From Paenibacillus cellulosilyticus (GTDB lineage: Bacteria; Bacillota; Bacilli; Paenibacillales; Paenibacillaceae): a DNA stretch of 64,000 bases. Shown piece after piece: positions 56,207 through 64,000 of this stretch; position 1 is the first letter of the stretch, and each line of letters opens with the position of its first letter. The notes under the pieces were generated by a model. That model did not search any database and was not told the DNA's origin. It saw nothing but the letters and a program-made list of their open reading frames with translations. The DNA lies in NCBI RefSeq assembly GCF_003182255.1, contig NZ_QGTQ01000038.1, positions 1-64,000 on the forward strand, written 5' to 3'. The translations under genes were made by a program, and so were the position numbers.

Positions 56207-57548
56207 CGACCCGTTACCGTTAGCGTTGAAGCTGGTACTAATTATGCTGTTGGTGTTTATGAACGGTTTTTTTGTCTCTGCAGAATTTGCAATGGTCAAG
56301 GTGAGAAGCAGCCGCATCGACTTGCTTGCGTCGATTGGGCATAAGCGGGCGAGGTTTGCCTCCCACTTGACGAACAATCTCGATGGTTTCCTGTCGGCCT
56401 GTCAGCTTGGCATTACACTTTCATCTCTTGGCCTTGGCTGGATCGGCGAGCCTGCCATTGCAAGTCTGTTAGAGAGGTGGTTCTCGCAGTTCGGATTACG
56501 AAGCGAGGTGCTGACGCATACGATCGCTTTTGCTATCGCTTTTACATTCATTACCGTTCTTCATATTGTGCTCGGAGAGCTGGCCCCGAAGACGATTGCG
56601 ATACGCAAATCCGAAAGTGTTACACTGTTGACTGCCGCCCCGCTCGTATTATTCCACCGCATCATGTACCCCTTCATATGGGTGCTTAACGGCATGGCGA
56701 ATCGTCTGCTGAAGCTGGTTGGCGTTGCGCCCGCGTCTGAGCAGGAATCGGCGCATACCGAAGAGGAAATCCGCATTCTCGTGAAAGAGAGCCATAAGAA
56801 TGGGCTTATCGATAATACCGAATTAACGCTGGTGGACAATATTTTCGAATTTGCCGAGACGAATGCGCGTGAAATTATGATTCCACGCACCGAGATGATT
56901 TGTCTGTATGCCGATATGTCGTTCGAGGATAACAAGGCAATCGCGCTGAAGGAGATGCATACCCGCTATCCGGTGTGCGACGGCGATAAGGACAATATTA
57001 TCGGCTTCGTCCATATCAAAGATATATTGAAGGTTTCTTCGCAAAATATGAAAGACATTCGTCTCATTATCCGTCCGATGACGACCGTTCCTGAATCCAT
57101 GCAAATCAGTACGCTGCTTAAGCTGATGCAGAAGCGGCGGACGCAAATCGCGATTCTCATTGATGAATATGGCGGCACGTCTGGCCTCGTTACACTGGAG
57201 GACATCATGGAGGAGATCGTCGGCGAAATTCAAGATGAATTCGACGAAGAGCGACCCGAGGTAGAGAAGCGGGACGAACATACTCACTCCATAAGCGGCA
57301 TGATGCTCATTGAGGAAGTAAACAGCTACTTCGATCTCGATATTGAGACCGATGATTACGATACAATCGGCGGTTGGTTATATTCGCAAATCGAAATTCC
57401 ACCCAAGCCAAACCAACGCGTCCAAGCCGACAACGACTATGAATTCATCGTAGAAGAGACCGACCATCTGCGAATCTCCCGCATCACAGTCCGCAAGCGC
57501 CAGCAGGGAGAAGAGGTCGACGAGAAACGCGAGGCAGAGCACGGCTAA
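56199..57548 (+). CDS. CNNM/CorC-type hemolysin-family protein
   Basis: A 449-residue membrane protein: CNNM (DUF21) domain with about four helices at 1-195 (LVLIMLLVFMNGFFVSAEF), a CBS-pair at about 205-335 (ETNAREIMIPRTEMICLYAD, DEYGGTSGLVTLEDIMEEIV) and a CorC_HlyC C-terminal domain (about 345-435). Such proteins affect Mg or Co efflux. TTG 56199 has TAGGCAGGGA upstream. Confidence 0.88.
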   Translation: MSSDPLPLALKLVLIMLLVFMNGFFVSAEFAMVKVRSSRIDLLASIGHKRARFASHLTNNLDGFLSACQLGITLSSLGLGWIGEPAIASLLERWFSQFGLRSEVLTHTIAFAIAFTFITVLHIVLGELAPKTIAIRKSESVTLLTAAPLVLFHRIMYPFIWVLNGMANRLLKLVGVAPASEQESAHTEEEIRILVKESHKNGLIDNTELTLVDNIFEFAETNAREIMIPRTEMICLYADMSFEDNKAIALKEMHTRYPVCDGDKDNIIGFVHIKDILKVSSQNMKDIRLIIRPMTTVPESMQISTLLKLMQKRRTQIAILIDEYGGTSGLVTLEDIMEEIVGEIQDEFDEERPEVEKRDEHTHSISGMMLIEEVNSYFDLDIETDDYDTIGGWLYSQIEIPPKPNQRVQADNDYEFIVEETDHLRISRITVRKRQQGEEVDEKREAEHG

Positions 57549-57574
57549 GCCCTTATCATCTAATAATAAACAAC

Positions 57575-57613
57575 AAGCCGTCAGCGGCAGGACATCCTGC
57601 TGCTGACGGCTTT
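57575..57613 (+). terminator. Terminator after the CNNM gene
   Basis: AAGCCGTCAGC / GCTGACGGCTT (perfect 11 bp) with an inner GCAGGA / TCCTGC pair; T tail is poor. Confidence 0.7.
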
Positions 57614-57656
57614 ATGATTTTCACTTTATTATTAATATTTGTACGCACTTTAGTAA

Positions 57657-57960
57657 GCTTGCCCTTGCCCAAAGGGCAAGCGACTGCGACTCCCAGCCCC
57701 ACTTCCGTTGTCCCATCAATGGGCGGTGACAGATGCACACACTCGAACAAAGGATGCAGACGAATTGACGTATCTAGATACAATAATCCAGAAGCTTTGC
57801 CGTAAAACGGTAAGAGCGGGCATAAGGTCCACCAAACCAAGATCCCGTCCTTGTGAGGAGTCCAGAGGGCACAAGCCCTTTGGGGCCCTCCCTTGCAGGG
57901 AGGGTTTGGGTGGGTAGAACAATTGGTTTTAATGTGTAGAGTTCCTAAGGGTCTGGCTTG
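57657..57960 (+). repeat. Dispersed intergenic repeat, copy B
   Basis: No gene here. It starts with a perfect hairpin GCTTGCCCTT-GCCCA-AAGGGCAAGC (57657-57681) and shares ordered blocks with 17346-17620, including TCAATGGGCGGTGAC, TTGCCGT-AAA-ACGGTAA, GCGGGCATA, CGTCCTTGTGAGGAGT and GGAGGGTTTGGGTGG. It also has GAGGGC-acaa-GCCCT and CCCTCCCT-TGC-AGGGAGGG hairpins not seen in copy A. Confidence 0.65.
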
Positions 57961-57971
57961 GTAGAAACTCT

Positions 57972-59120
<1,149 letters not shown>

Positions 59121-59235
59121 CTAATTAATGAATGTATTGTAACACGGCACCGGCTCTTTTTCATCTTCGTCTGAAGGAACTGTGCTTTTCTGCACACTTT
59201 TTTCAAGAGAAAGACACGATATTGCTACACGAAGG

Positions 59236-59395
59236 GCTAACATTGTGCTAACATATATGTGATGTTAAACCCACTCGGAATATTATCGCTGGAAGCCTTG
59301 ATTTTACTGGGCTTCCAGCGCTTTTTATTTGTAAGTAGAACGGGAATATTAGTTGATTGGTGCCAAATTGGTGCCAAATTTTTCGGGTGCCAATT
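59236..59395. other. Candidate attL/arm-site region
   Basis: Between mnmA and int lie GGGCTAACATTGTGCTAACAT (two CTAACAT copies) and, within the end of int, two tandem ATTGGTGCCAA (59356-59378) plus a further GGTGCCAATTT. Such repeats next to the integrase are typical arm-type sites. The core site cannot be located without the right end. Confidence 0.4.
59287..59327 (+). terminator. Strong terminator on the + strand with no gene upstream
   Basis: Perfect 11-bp stem CGCTGGAAGCC / GGCTTCCAGCG, 12-nt loop, then CTTTTTATTT. The T run is on the + strand, opposite to int and mnmA. Confidence 0.8.
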
Positions 59396-60605
59396 TCTCG
59401 AAGTGATCGGCAACACTTTTTTGTGCCGACTTGGTGACGTGAGCGTATATCTCAGTTGACGCCAAGTTTGCATGACCGATGCGATCTTGGATCACTTTAA
59501 GAGAGAATCCTTCATCAAGCATCATGGTCGCCATGGTGTGACGCAGGCCATGAATTGTAACAAATCGAAACCTGTGATAATCGAGGAATTTAATCCAACG
59601 CTTGCGCGGTGCCGTTACGGAGATGGGGAGGCCCTTTCCTGCATGGAATAGATATTGCCGGCTGCCGCCTTCCCAAGCATATCCGATGGCTTCTTTGGCT
59701 TCCTCCCATTGCACTTGGTATAGTCTCAGTAGATGCATAAACCATACCGGCATGATGACTGTTCGCTTAGACGTCTTCGTCTTTGGATTGCGTTCAACGA
59801 ATCCGATTAACGGCAGTTTGCGGGAGATAGTCTTCACGATCGACAGTTCATTCTTCTCGAAGTCCACGCCTGTCCACTCTAAGGCTACAATCTCGCCCCG
59901 TCTGAATCCTCCTATGATAGCAAGGCAGAAGAACAAAGCCCACATGAGCGGGAGAGAGAAGAGGCGTTTGATAATCTCCTCTGACTCGTTGCTCTCATAA
60001 TACATTTCCTTGTTGATGTACTTCGACTCACGAACGTTCTTCACGCCCACCATAGGATTCTCTTTGAGCAGCTTCCATTCAATGGAACGAGTGAATACGT
60101 TCTTGAGTGCTGTATGAAGGTAGGACATTGAATTTAGACTCATTGGCTTACCTTTCTTGGTAAGCTTCTCAGTCCGAAGGAAATTGAAATGCTCGACAAG
60201 CATGATAGTTGTAATTTCATCGATATACTTATCTCCCAGGTAAGGGAGTATATATCCGTTCAGATACACCATTCGATTATAGCATGTATTCTCTGACATG
60301 ATATTCGGGTTAGATGCATAGTTTCTTTCCCACAACTCAACCAGCTCTCGCAGCGTATAACGTTTAGGGAGATCAGGTAGTGCATGTTCCGTTTCGGCAG
60401 TCTGTTGCTGCTGTTGTTTTCTCAGCTTCTTAGGAACGTACGTGCCTTCCTCCACGGCAACAACGAGTTTCGCGAGTTCCTTGTCTGCCTCTTTGCCGTT
60501 ACGGCAGTGGGCAGTTTCGGTAATGCGGTCACGGCTGCCGTCTGGTTTCTTGGACTCCACAATTAAGCGATAGCTGGTCTTGCCGCGCTTCTCCCAACGC
60601 GCCAT
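59349..60605 (-). CDS. int: Phage integrase (tyrosine recombinase)
   Basis: A 418-residue site-specific recombinase. N-terminal arm-binding domain (MARWEKRGKTSYRLIVESKK), core-binding SAM-like domain (TLRELVELWERNYASNPNIM), catalytic domain with first Arg in GGFRRGEIVALEW, His352 and Arg355 (TIHGLRHTMAT), His378 (IGHAN) and nucleophile Tyr387 (TEIYAHV). Ribosome site AAGGAGTGA. The product looks intact and active. Confidence 0.95.
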   Translation of the reverse strand: MARWEKRGKTSYRLIVESKKPDGSRDRITETAHCRNGKEADKELAKLVVAVEEGTYVPKKLRKQQQQQTAETEHALPDLPKRYTLRELVELWERNYASNPNIMSENTCYNRMVYLNGYILPYLGDKYIDEITTIMLVEHFNFLRTEKLTKKGKPMSLNSMSYLHTALKNVFTRSIEWKLLKENPMVGVKNVRESKYINKEMYYESNESEEIIKRLFSLPLMWALFFCLAIIGGFRRGEIVALEWTGVDFEKNELSIVKTISRKLPLIGFVERNPKTKTSKRTVIMPVWFMHLLRLYQVQWEEAKEAIGYAWEGGSRQYLFHAGKGLPISVTAPRKRWIKFLDYHRFRFVTIHGLRHTMATMMLDEGFSLKVIQDRIGHANLASTEIYAHVTKSAQKSVADHFEKLAPEKFGTNLAPIN

Positions 60606-60609
60606 ACGA

Positions 60610-60810
60610 TCACTCCTTGTATTCTAATAAACCTTTTTTGTAGTCTTCATAGATTTCGTCGCGTTCGTAAGTTTCAGATGGGGTGGGGTCGGGGGTTTTG
60701 TGGACGGTGACAAGGGGTTTGAATGGCCAGAATGCAACTAGGACACCAATTGCGAGTGCTACTGTGTATCCTAATAATGACCATATTACATCATTATTCT
60801 TCTTTTGCAA
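60610..60810 (-). CDS. Small phage membrane protein (66 aa)
   Basis: One membrane segment (about residues 10-29; SLLGYTVALAIGVLVAFW) and an acidic C-terminus (SETYERDEIYEDYKKG). TTG start with AGGAGGTGATG upstream. Ends 4 bp before int, so the two are probably co-transcribed. Function unknown. Confidence 0.65.
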   Translation of the reverse strand: MQKKNNDVIWSLLGYTVALAIGVLVAFWPFKPLVTVHKTPDPTPSETYERDEIYEDYKKGLLEYKE

Positions 60811-61008
60811 GGCGTCATCACCTCCTGAAAAATATAAATTCAGAAAATTAATTTGTTAGTTCCTCATTGTTCGACAGCAAAATAATTGATATTGTGGTAG
60901 AATATTTTTACTTGCGGATCAATATTTGTCGTTGACTTTATGGCGTTGATATGTTGTGTACCAACATGCCGAGGGGCGGAAGGAAATTACTCCTTCGCAG
61001 CTACTTCT

Positions 61009-61221
61009 TTAACGCCACACTAATTCGTACAACCTGGTTGGTTCGCATTTCAGCACTTTGGCAAGGGTCATAGCGTCGGCGTAGGTCATTGTGTACCGGT
61101 CTGTTTCTAACGCTGAAATATGGGAGCGTGATAACCCAGACAAGTCTGCCACTTCCTGTTGCGAAAGGTTGCGTTCTAGACGGCGTTCTCGAAGTAAGCA
61201 TCGCCCGGCCACATAAGCCAT
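61009..61221 (-). CDS. Small XRE-family regulator (70 aa)
   Basis: An HTH_XRE protein (RNLSQQEVADLSGLSRSHISALE). ATG preceded by CGAGGAG. Located between int and the SOS box, it probably regulates the element. No dimerisation domain, so Cro- or excision-controller-like. Confidence 0.8.
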   Translation of the reverse strand: MAYVAGRCLLRERRLERNLSQQEVADLSGLSRSHISALETDRYTMTYADAMTLAKVLKCEPTRLYELVWR

Positions 61222-61262
61222 ACGATACTCCTCGACAATATTTTTTCGACAGCACTTTTATA

Positions 61263-61298
61263 CGAACGCTTGTTCGCTTATTGTTGTTCGTGTATTAT
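61263..61298 (+). promoter_or_regulatory. LexA (SOS) box over a sigmaA promoter
   Basis: CGAACGCTTGTTCG (61263-61276) is a perfect match to the Bacillales LexA box CGAAC-N4-GTTCG. The -35 TTGTTC (61270-61275) lies inside it, with a 17-bp spacer to TATTAT (61293-61298). LexA bound here would block the promoter of the 49-aa gene. Confidence 0.75.
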
Positions 61299-61334
61299 GG
61301 TAATATCAACGTCGCGCCAAGGGGTGTTGCTGAA

Positions 61335-61484
61335 GTGGGTATAGAGAAAGGTAAGAATGATCAGCTGGATAAAGAGGTCGAATATGCATTCATACAACTC
61401 GGTATACCTTTAGAACCTCTGTACGAGATTCTCGCACCTTCAGATGCTGCGGCTGCCCTGAAAAGGACCCCTGCGGGAAAATGA
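61335..61484 (+). CDS. SOS-controlled small phage protein (49 aa)
   Basis: Starts at GTG (MGIEKGKNDQLDKEVEYAF) with AAGGGGTG upstream, and follows the LexA-boxed promoter. An acidic protein ending ALKRTPAGK. No family recognised. An SOS-induced antirepressor would be one reasonable role, but this is inference. Confidence 0.55.
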   Translation: MGIEKGKNDQLDKEVEYAFIQLGIPLEPLYEILAPSDAAAALKRTPAGK

Positions 61485-61504
61485 AAACCAATTTAGCGCT
61501 GGAT

Positions 61505-61533
61505 AAAAAGCCCTAGTGTTTGTCTCTAGGGCT
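61505..61533 (-). terminator. Terminator on the minus strand
   Basis: AGCCCTAG ... CTAGGGCT stem, with a T run on the minus strand (complement of AAAAAG at 61505). It ends leftward transcription from the repressor. Confidence 0.8.
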
Positions 61534-61536
61534 AAC

Positions 61537-61650
61537 TCACGTAACCCCTATGTAATGTTCTACAATATTAATCGTTTTCGTTTTATCTTCCACTTGTTCA
61601 ATCCCTTTATAAATATCCTCGCAATACTTCTGTTCTTTTAAGATCACCAA
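61537..61650 (-). CDS. Possible 37-aa phage protein
   Basis: A protein-like frame, MVILKEQKYCEDIYKGIEQV..., with a TTG start but no clear ribosome site, ending just before the minus-strand terminator. It could be the end of a longer lost gene or a genuine small one. Confidence 0.3.
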   Translation of the reverse strand: MVILKEQKYCEDIYKGIEQVEDKTKTINIVEHYIGVT

Positions 61651-61699
61651 ATAATATAAACCACTACTTTATCTAGCACTTATAACCCTTATTAATAAA

Positions 61700-62083
61700 T
61701 CAATCCTTAGAATTTAACATGATTCTAGCCACATTTAATATATCTTTTAGTTTTGATTCAGATATTTCCTCACCTTTATAAAGTAAGTTTGTTTTTAATA
61801 AATCAATTGCTTCTTCATCATCTAAATCAATGGCTTGAAGAATCGCATCCGCACCTTTCCCTGGTGCTATTCCTTGCGGATCGTCAGTATTTCCAAGTAG
61901 ATAGTCAGCAGAGACTCCTAAATATTCACTTAGTTTTTGTAGCACTTTATAACTTGGCTTTCGTCTGCCTACTTCATAACTTGAATAAGTTGTTTGTCCT
62001 ACTCCAACCGCTTCAGCTACTTGTTCTTGCGTTTTATCTATTCTTACTCTAGCGCTCCTTAATCTTGAAGCGAGAACTTTCAT
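61700..62083 (-). CDS. CI-like phage repressor
   Basis: A 127-residue protein with an N-terminal HTH_XRE (DKTQEQVAEAVGVGQTTYSSYE) and a C-terminal helical domain (DDEEAIDLLKTNLLYKGEEI). I chose ATG 62083, with GAGGTGA upstream. It is divergent from the Cro-like gene across a region with repeated operators. No peptidase domain, so release would need an antirepressor or another mechanism. Confidence 0.82.
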   Translation of the reverse strand: MKVLASRLRSARVRIDKTQEQVAEAVGVGQTTYSSYEVGRRKPSYKVLQKLSEYLGVSADYLLGNTDDPQGIAPGKGADAILQAIDLDDEEAIDLLKTNLLYKGEEISESKLKDILNVARIMLNSKD

Positions 62084-62113
62084 TCTCTTCACCTCATTTC
62101 TTACAGTAAAGTG

Positions 62114-62484
62114 TAACTAAATGACGTATAAAAATAAATCTGTCTAGAAGTGCTAATACAGTATTGACGTACGCCTAAATGACGTGATACGCTTAGTATC
62201 GTAACAAAGGCATCATCCAGTTTAACCAAGACTTAAGGGTTTTATACTAAATGTTTGGAGGTGTATCCAATGCTCGCAGAAAGGACGTGGTTGAAAGAAA
62301 AGCGCCAGCGACTTAGTCTGACACAAGATGCGATTGCAGAACGGATCGGTATTACTAGAGCCAGCTACGCACATTTTGAAACCGGTCGCAGAACTCCAGC
62401 TCCAAGGGTTGCTAAACGACTTGCCGAAACGATGGGATTTGATTGGGACATTTTTTTTGCAGAATAATACGCCTAAATGACGTA
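62114..62484. promoter_or_regulatory. Phage operators O1-O3 and rightward promoter
   Basis: A shared motif TAAATGACGT with flanks occurs three times: O1 62114-62128, O2 62170-62186 (TACGCCTAAATGACGTG), O3 62468-62484 (TACGCCTAAATGACGTA). O2 lies exactly between -35 TTGACG (62164-62169) and -10 TACGCT (62188-62193) of the rightward promoter. O3 follows the Cro-like gene. Confidence 0.75.
62270..62467 (+). CDS. Cro-like XRE regulator (65 aa)
   Basis: MLAERTWLKEKRQRLSLTQD followed by an HTH (IAERIGITRASYAHFETGRR). ATG 62270 with TTGGAGGTG upstream. First rightward gene after the operators; O3 follows its stop. Confidence 0.82.
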   Translation: MLAERTWLKEKRQRLSLTQDAIAERIGITRASYAHFETGRRTPAPRVAKRLAETMGFDWDIFFAE

Positions 62485-62508
62485 CTACACAAGGAAGAGG
62501 TGTATGCG

Positions 62509-62823
62509 ATGAGTGAAAAATTAGCTGGATTGGCTGCTTCTTTGGAGCAAACAATCAAGGGGCTTGTCGGAGAAGGTACTCAAATCAATGAGGATCAGAT
62601 CAGGAAGATCGTAAGAGAGGAATTAACGCGGTATCGGTTGGAAGGGACATTGGACGCTAATCAGGCTGCGGTGTATTTGAAGGTTCACCGTAACACGATA
62701 TATGAGCTTTCTAATAAAGGGGAATTGCCTTACGTCAAAGTAGGGGCGCAAAAACGGTATCGCATAGCAGCATTGGAGGCCTACTTGGAAATGAACGAAG
62801 TTAACAAAATTGCGGTGGGTTGA
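62509..62823 (+). CDS. MerR-like excisionase-family DNA-binding protein
   Basis: A 104-residue protein with an N-terminal helical part and a helix-turn-helix of the excisionase type (LDANQAAVYLKVHRNTIYEL, then GELPYVKVGAQKRYRIAALE). ATG 62509 with AAGAGGTG upstream. This may be an excisionase or an early regulator. Confidence 0.75.
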   Translation: MSEKLAGLAASLEQTIKGLVGEGTQINEDQIRKIVREELTRYRLEGTLDANQAAVYLKVHRNTIYELSNKGELPYVKVGAQKRYRIAALEAYLEMNEVNKIAVG

Positions 62824-63020
62824 TCCAGCTCTGCTGGGAACGGAGCTGGATCGGATCAAGAAGGGGTTTTTAACGGGGACGAGGTAGCGTGGGGACGCTG
62901 GCCGTTCAGCTTACGGGGTTTTGATCTGAATTAATCGTACAACTCAGTGGCGCCACAATACAAGGCGTCGGTTGTGGCATCTTGCCACAATCACATTGCG
63001 CGAAGGGAGGTGAAGAAGAG
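62824..63020 (+). other. Intergenic region with three hairpins
   Basis: No gene. It holds CCAGCTC / GGAGCTGG (62826-62847), GTGGCGCCAC (62947-62956) and TTGTGGCA-TCT-TGCCACAA (62972-62990). Role unknown; possibly terminator or operator elements. Confidence 0.5.
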
Positions 63021-63518
63021 ATGTCGTTAGCAATGACCGTCACGCAGTACCGCAAGGCTCGTGGGTTATCACAAGAGCTTTTGGCAATTAGGGTTAAGCA
63101 CCATCGTTCAACGCTGGCTAAGGTGGAATCGGGTGAACGTCCCTGCCCACCTGGTCTTGAAGCAGAATTGGTCCGAGAAAACTGGCGCTTCGCCCTCAAG
63201 ATTGCTGACGAAAGGACGGGCGGCTGGATATCAAACATGCTTGAACATTGCCCGGAGATGGACCTTCATCCGGCAGCGTTAAAAGAATTGATGATGAAAG
63301 AGTTACACGACTTGAAGACAGCACTGGAGGGGCTTGTGTTGGCGAAGCACATCGACCCGGATCAGAACCGGGAGAGGGCACGTGAGCTCTGGCACGAGGC
63401 GACGGACGTTATCGAGGTAGCAGCGATCCTGCGCGGCGTGATGGAAGAGCATTTCAACTTAGATATGCCGCAGTTAGTGAAAGAGCATGAGATGCAACGA
63501 AGGGAGATGAAGCGTTGA
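63021..63518 (+). CDS. HTH-containing phage protein (165 aa)
   Basis: An N-terminal XRE-like helix-turn-helix (ARGLSQELLAIRVKHHRSTLA followed by KVESGERPCPP) and a C-terminal helical domain of unknown function. ATG 63021 with AAGGGAGGTGAAG upstream. Its stop overlaps the next start (TTGA). Confidence 0.7.
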   Translation: MSLAMTVTQYRKARGLSQELLAIRVKHHRSTLAKVESGERPCPPGLEAELVRENWRFALKIADERTGGWISNMLEHCPEMDLHPAALKELMMKELHDLKTALEGLVLAKHIDPDQNRERARELWHEATDVIEVAAILRGVMEEHFNLDMPQLVKEHEMQRREMKR

Positions 63519-63880
63519 TTCTATTAGATGGCGAGATGAAGCAACTGCGAGAGCGCGTTATAAGTTTAACGGCAATGTATCGAGCGCTAAAGCATGTGCA
63601 ACAGCCTGACGGTACTTGGGATTGGTTCCTATTGAATGAAATCGAAGAATGTGAGGTTGCGCTAACCTCTATAAAAACAAAAATTGCCGCCGTGGTGGGC
63701 GACAATAGCGCATTGCAACCGGTCGAATGGTTTCATGCTGTCTTCATTATAGCAGATGTTTTGCTGGAAGTGAATGGGTCTGAGGGAAGGAGTGGGGCTG
63801 AATGGATCTCGACCGCTTCTCCCGACCGATCTGGGGCGAGCGCTATCTTCATTCAAGAGATGAAGGCTACCTACCATTAA
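63515..63880 (+). CDS. Phage protein of unknown function (121 aa)
   Basis: Starts at TTG 63515, overlapping the previous stop. MILLDGEMKQLRERVISLTA suggests a helical domain. The last third overlaps the frame of the next gene by 79 bp, so either the C-terminus or the next gene is questionable. Confidence 0.6.
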   Translation: MILLDGEMKQLRERVISLTAMYRALKHVQQPDGTWDWFLLNEIEECEVALTSIKTKIAAVVGDNSALQPVEWFHAVFIIADVLLEVNGSEGRSGAEWISTASPDRSGASAIFIQEMKATYH

Positions 63881-63945
63881 GGGATGACGAGCACGACCAA
63901 ATAACGGCTGAAGCCGAATCGGAGGAAGAAGATGCGCGGATATAA
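63802..63945 (+). CDS. Small acidic phage protein (47 aa)
   Basis: MDLDRFSRPIWGERYLHSRD, ending in an acidic run (EAESEEEDARI). A good AAGGAG is 9 nt upstream. It overlaps the end of the preceding gene in another frame and the start of the next gene by 14 bp. Confidence 0.5.
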   Translation: MDLDRFSRPIWGERYLHSRDEGYLPLRDDEHDQITAEAESEEEDARI

Positions 63946-64000
63946 AGTGTTTAACCCAGATTGGAGCTGCCGGGGCTTCATGTACGAAGTCGGCAAGACG
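63932..64000 (+). CDS. DUF7666-like phage protein (partial)
   Basis: MRGYKVFNPDWSCRGFMYEV, then GKT at the window edge. The CRGF-x-YEVGK pattern resembles a family of phage and plasmid proteins remembered as DUF7666. Ribosome site GGAGGAAGAAG. The rest is outside. Confidence 0.5.
   Translation, partial: MRGYKVFNPDWSCRGFMYEVGKT

Larger units (their letters stand above)
59225..64000. mobile_element. Left end of a prophage or integrative element (incomplete)
   Basis: From a tyrosine integrase through divergent repressor and Cro-like genes to small early genes, the gene types, small sizes and dense overlaps are those of a temperate phage or phage-like element. It follows mnmA directly and continues past the window end. 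No structural genes are visible yet. Confidence 0.8.

Overview
The window looks like chromosomal DNA of a spore-forming, low-to-moderate-GC Firmicute of the Paenibacillus type. This rests on the gene order (mreBCD-minCD-rodA, spoIVFAB-rng-rplU-prp-rpmA-spo0B-obg, safA, bofC, ruvCAB, queA-tgt-yajC, yrzE, yrbG, spoVB, comN, secDF, recJ-apt-rel-dtd, hisS-aspS, rarA), which follows the Bacillus subtilis chromosome closely, on the L27 N-terminal extension processed by Prp, and on the T-box and sporulation genes. No database search was possible; names come from motifs, length and synteny.

Region by region. 1-612: nested insertion-sequence debris, with an IS3/IS150-type element whose orfB is cut by the end of a second, unrelated IS. 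726-13792: cell shape, division and sporulation genes (SPOR protein, DUF4321, maf, radC, mreBCD, minCD, rodA, a D-2-hydroxyacid dehydrogenase, spoIVFA/FB, RNase G). 13861-17270: ribosomal proteins L21 and L27 with their protease, spo0B and obg. 17633-21610: pheB, hom, thrB, pheA (aromatic and threonine pathways). 21757-24759: a SafA-type coat protein with an 18-copy repeat, then bofC. 25140-32192: ruvCAB, a SpoIID-domain protein, queA, tgt, yajC. 32216-36585: three minus-strand genes (PAP2-like, yrzE, spoVB) mixed with yrbG and comN. 36584-46139: secD, secF, a CDF-like protein, recJ, apt, rel, dtd. 46253-52764: a small unknown gene, a His T-box followed by tandem hairpins, hisS, aspS, tcdA, rarA. 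52782-59099: an orphan Spo0B-type sensor kinase, mntH, a CNNM/CorC protein with a possible leader ORF, mnmA. From about 59225 to the end: the left end of a prophage or integrative element (integrase, CI/Cro-like regulators, operators, a LexA box, early genes), which continues beyond the window.

The housekeeping part links envelope growth (MreBCD/RodA/MinCD), sporulation signalling (SpoIVFAB-BofC control of pro-sigmaK, Spo0B, SpoVB, SafA), tRNA modification (QueA, Tgt, TcdA, MnmA, Dtd), stringent response (Rel, Apt) and recombination (RuvCAB, RecJ, RarA).

The intergenic DNA is unusually rich in structured repeats: two copies of a ~250-bp repeat with a compensatory base change, a ~50-bp palindromic repeat before minC and hom, a 152-bp inverted repeat before ruvC, a 191-bp three-level nested inverted repeat before recJ, and two tandem ~65-bp hairpins between the T-box terminator and hisS. 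The prophage switch (three shared operators, one lying between the -35 and -10 of a promoter, plus a perfect SOS box on a neighbouring promoter) is the most complete regulatory circuit visible. I did not find convincing evidence for a wholly new defence or biosynthetic system.
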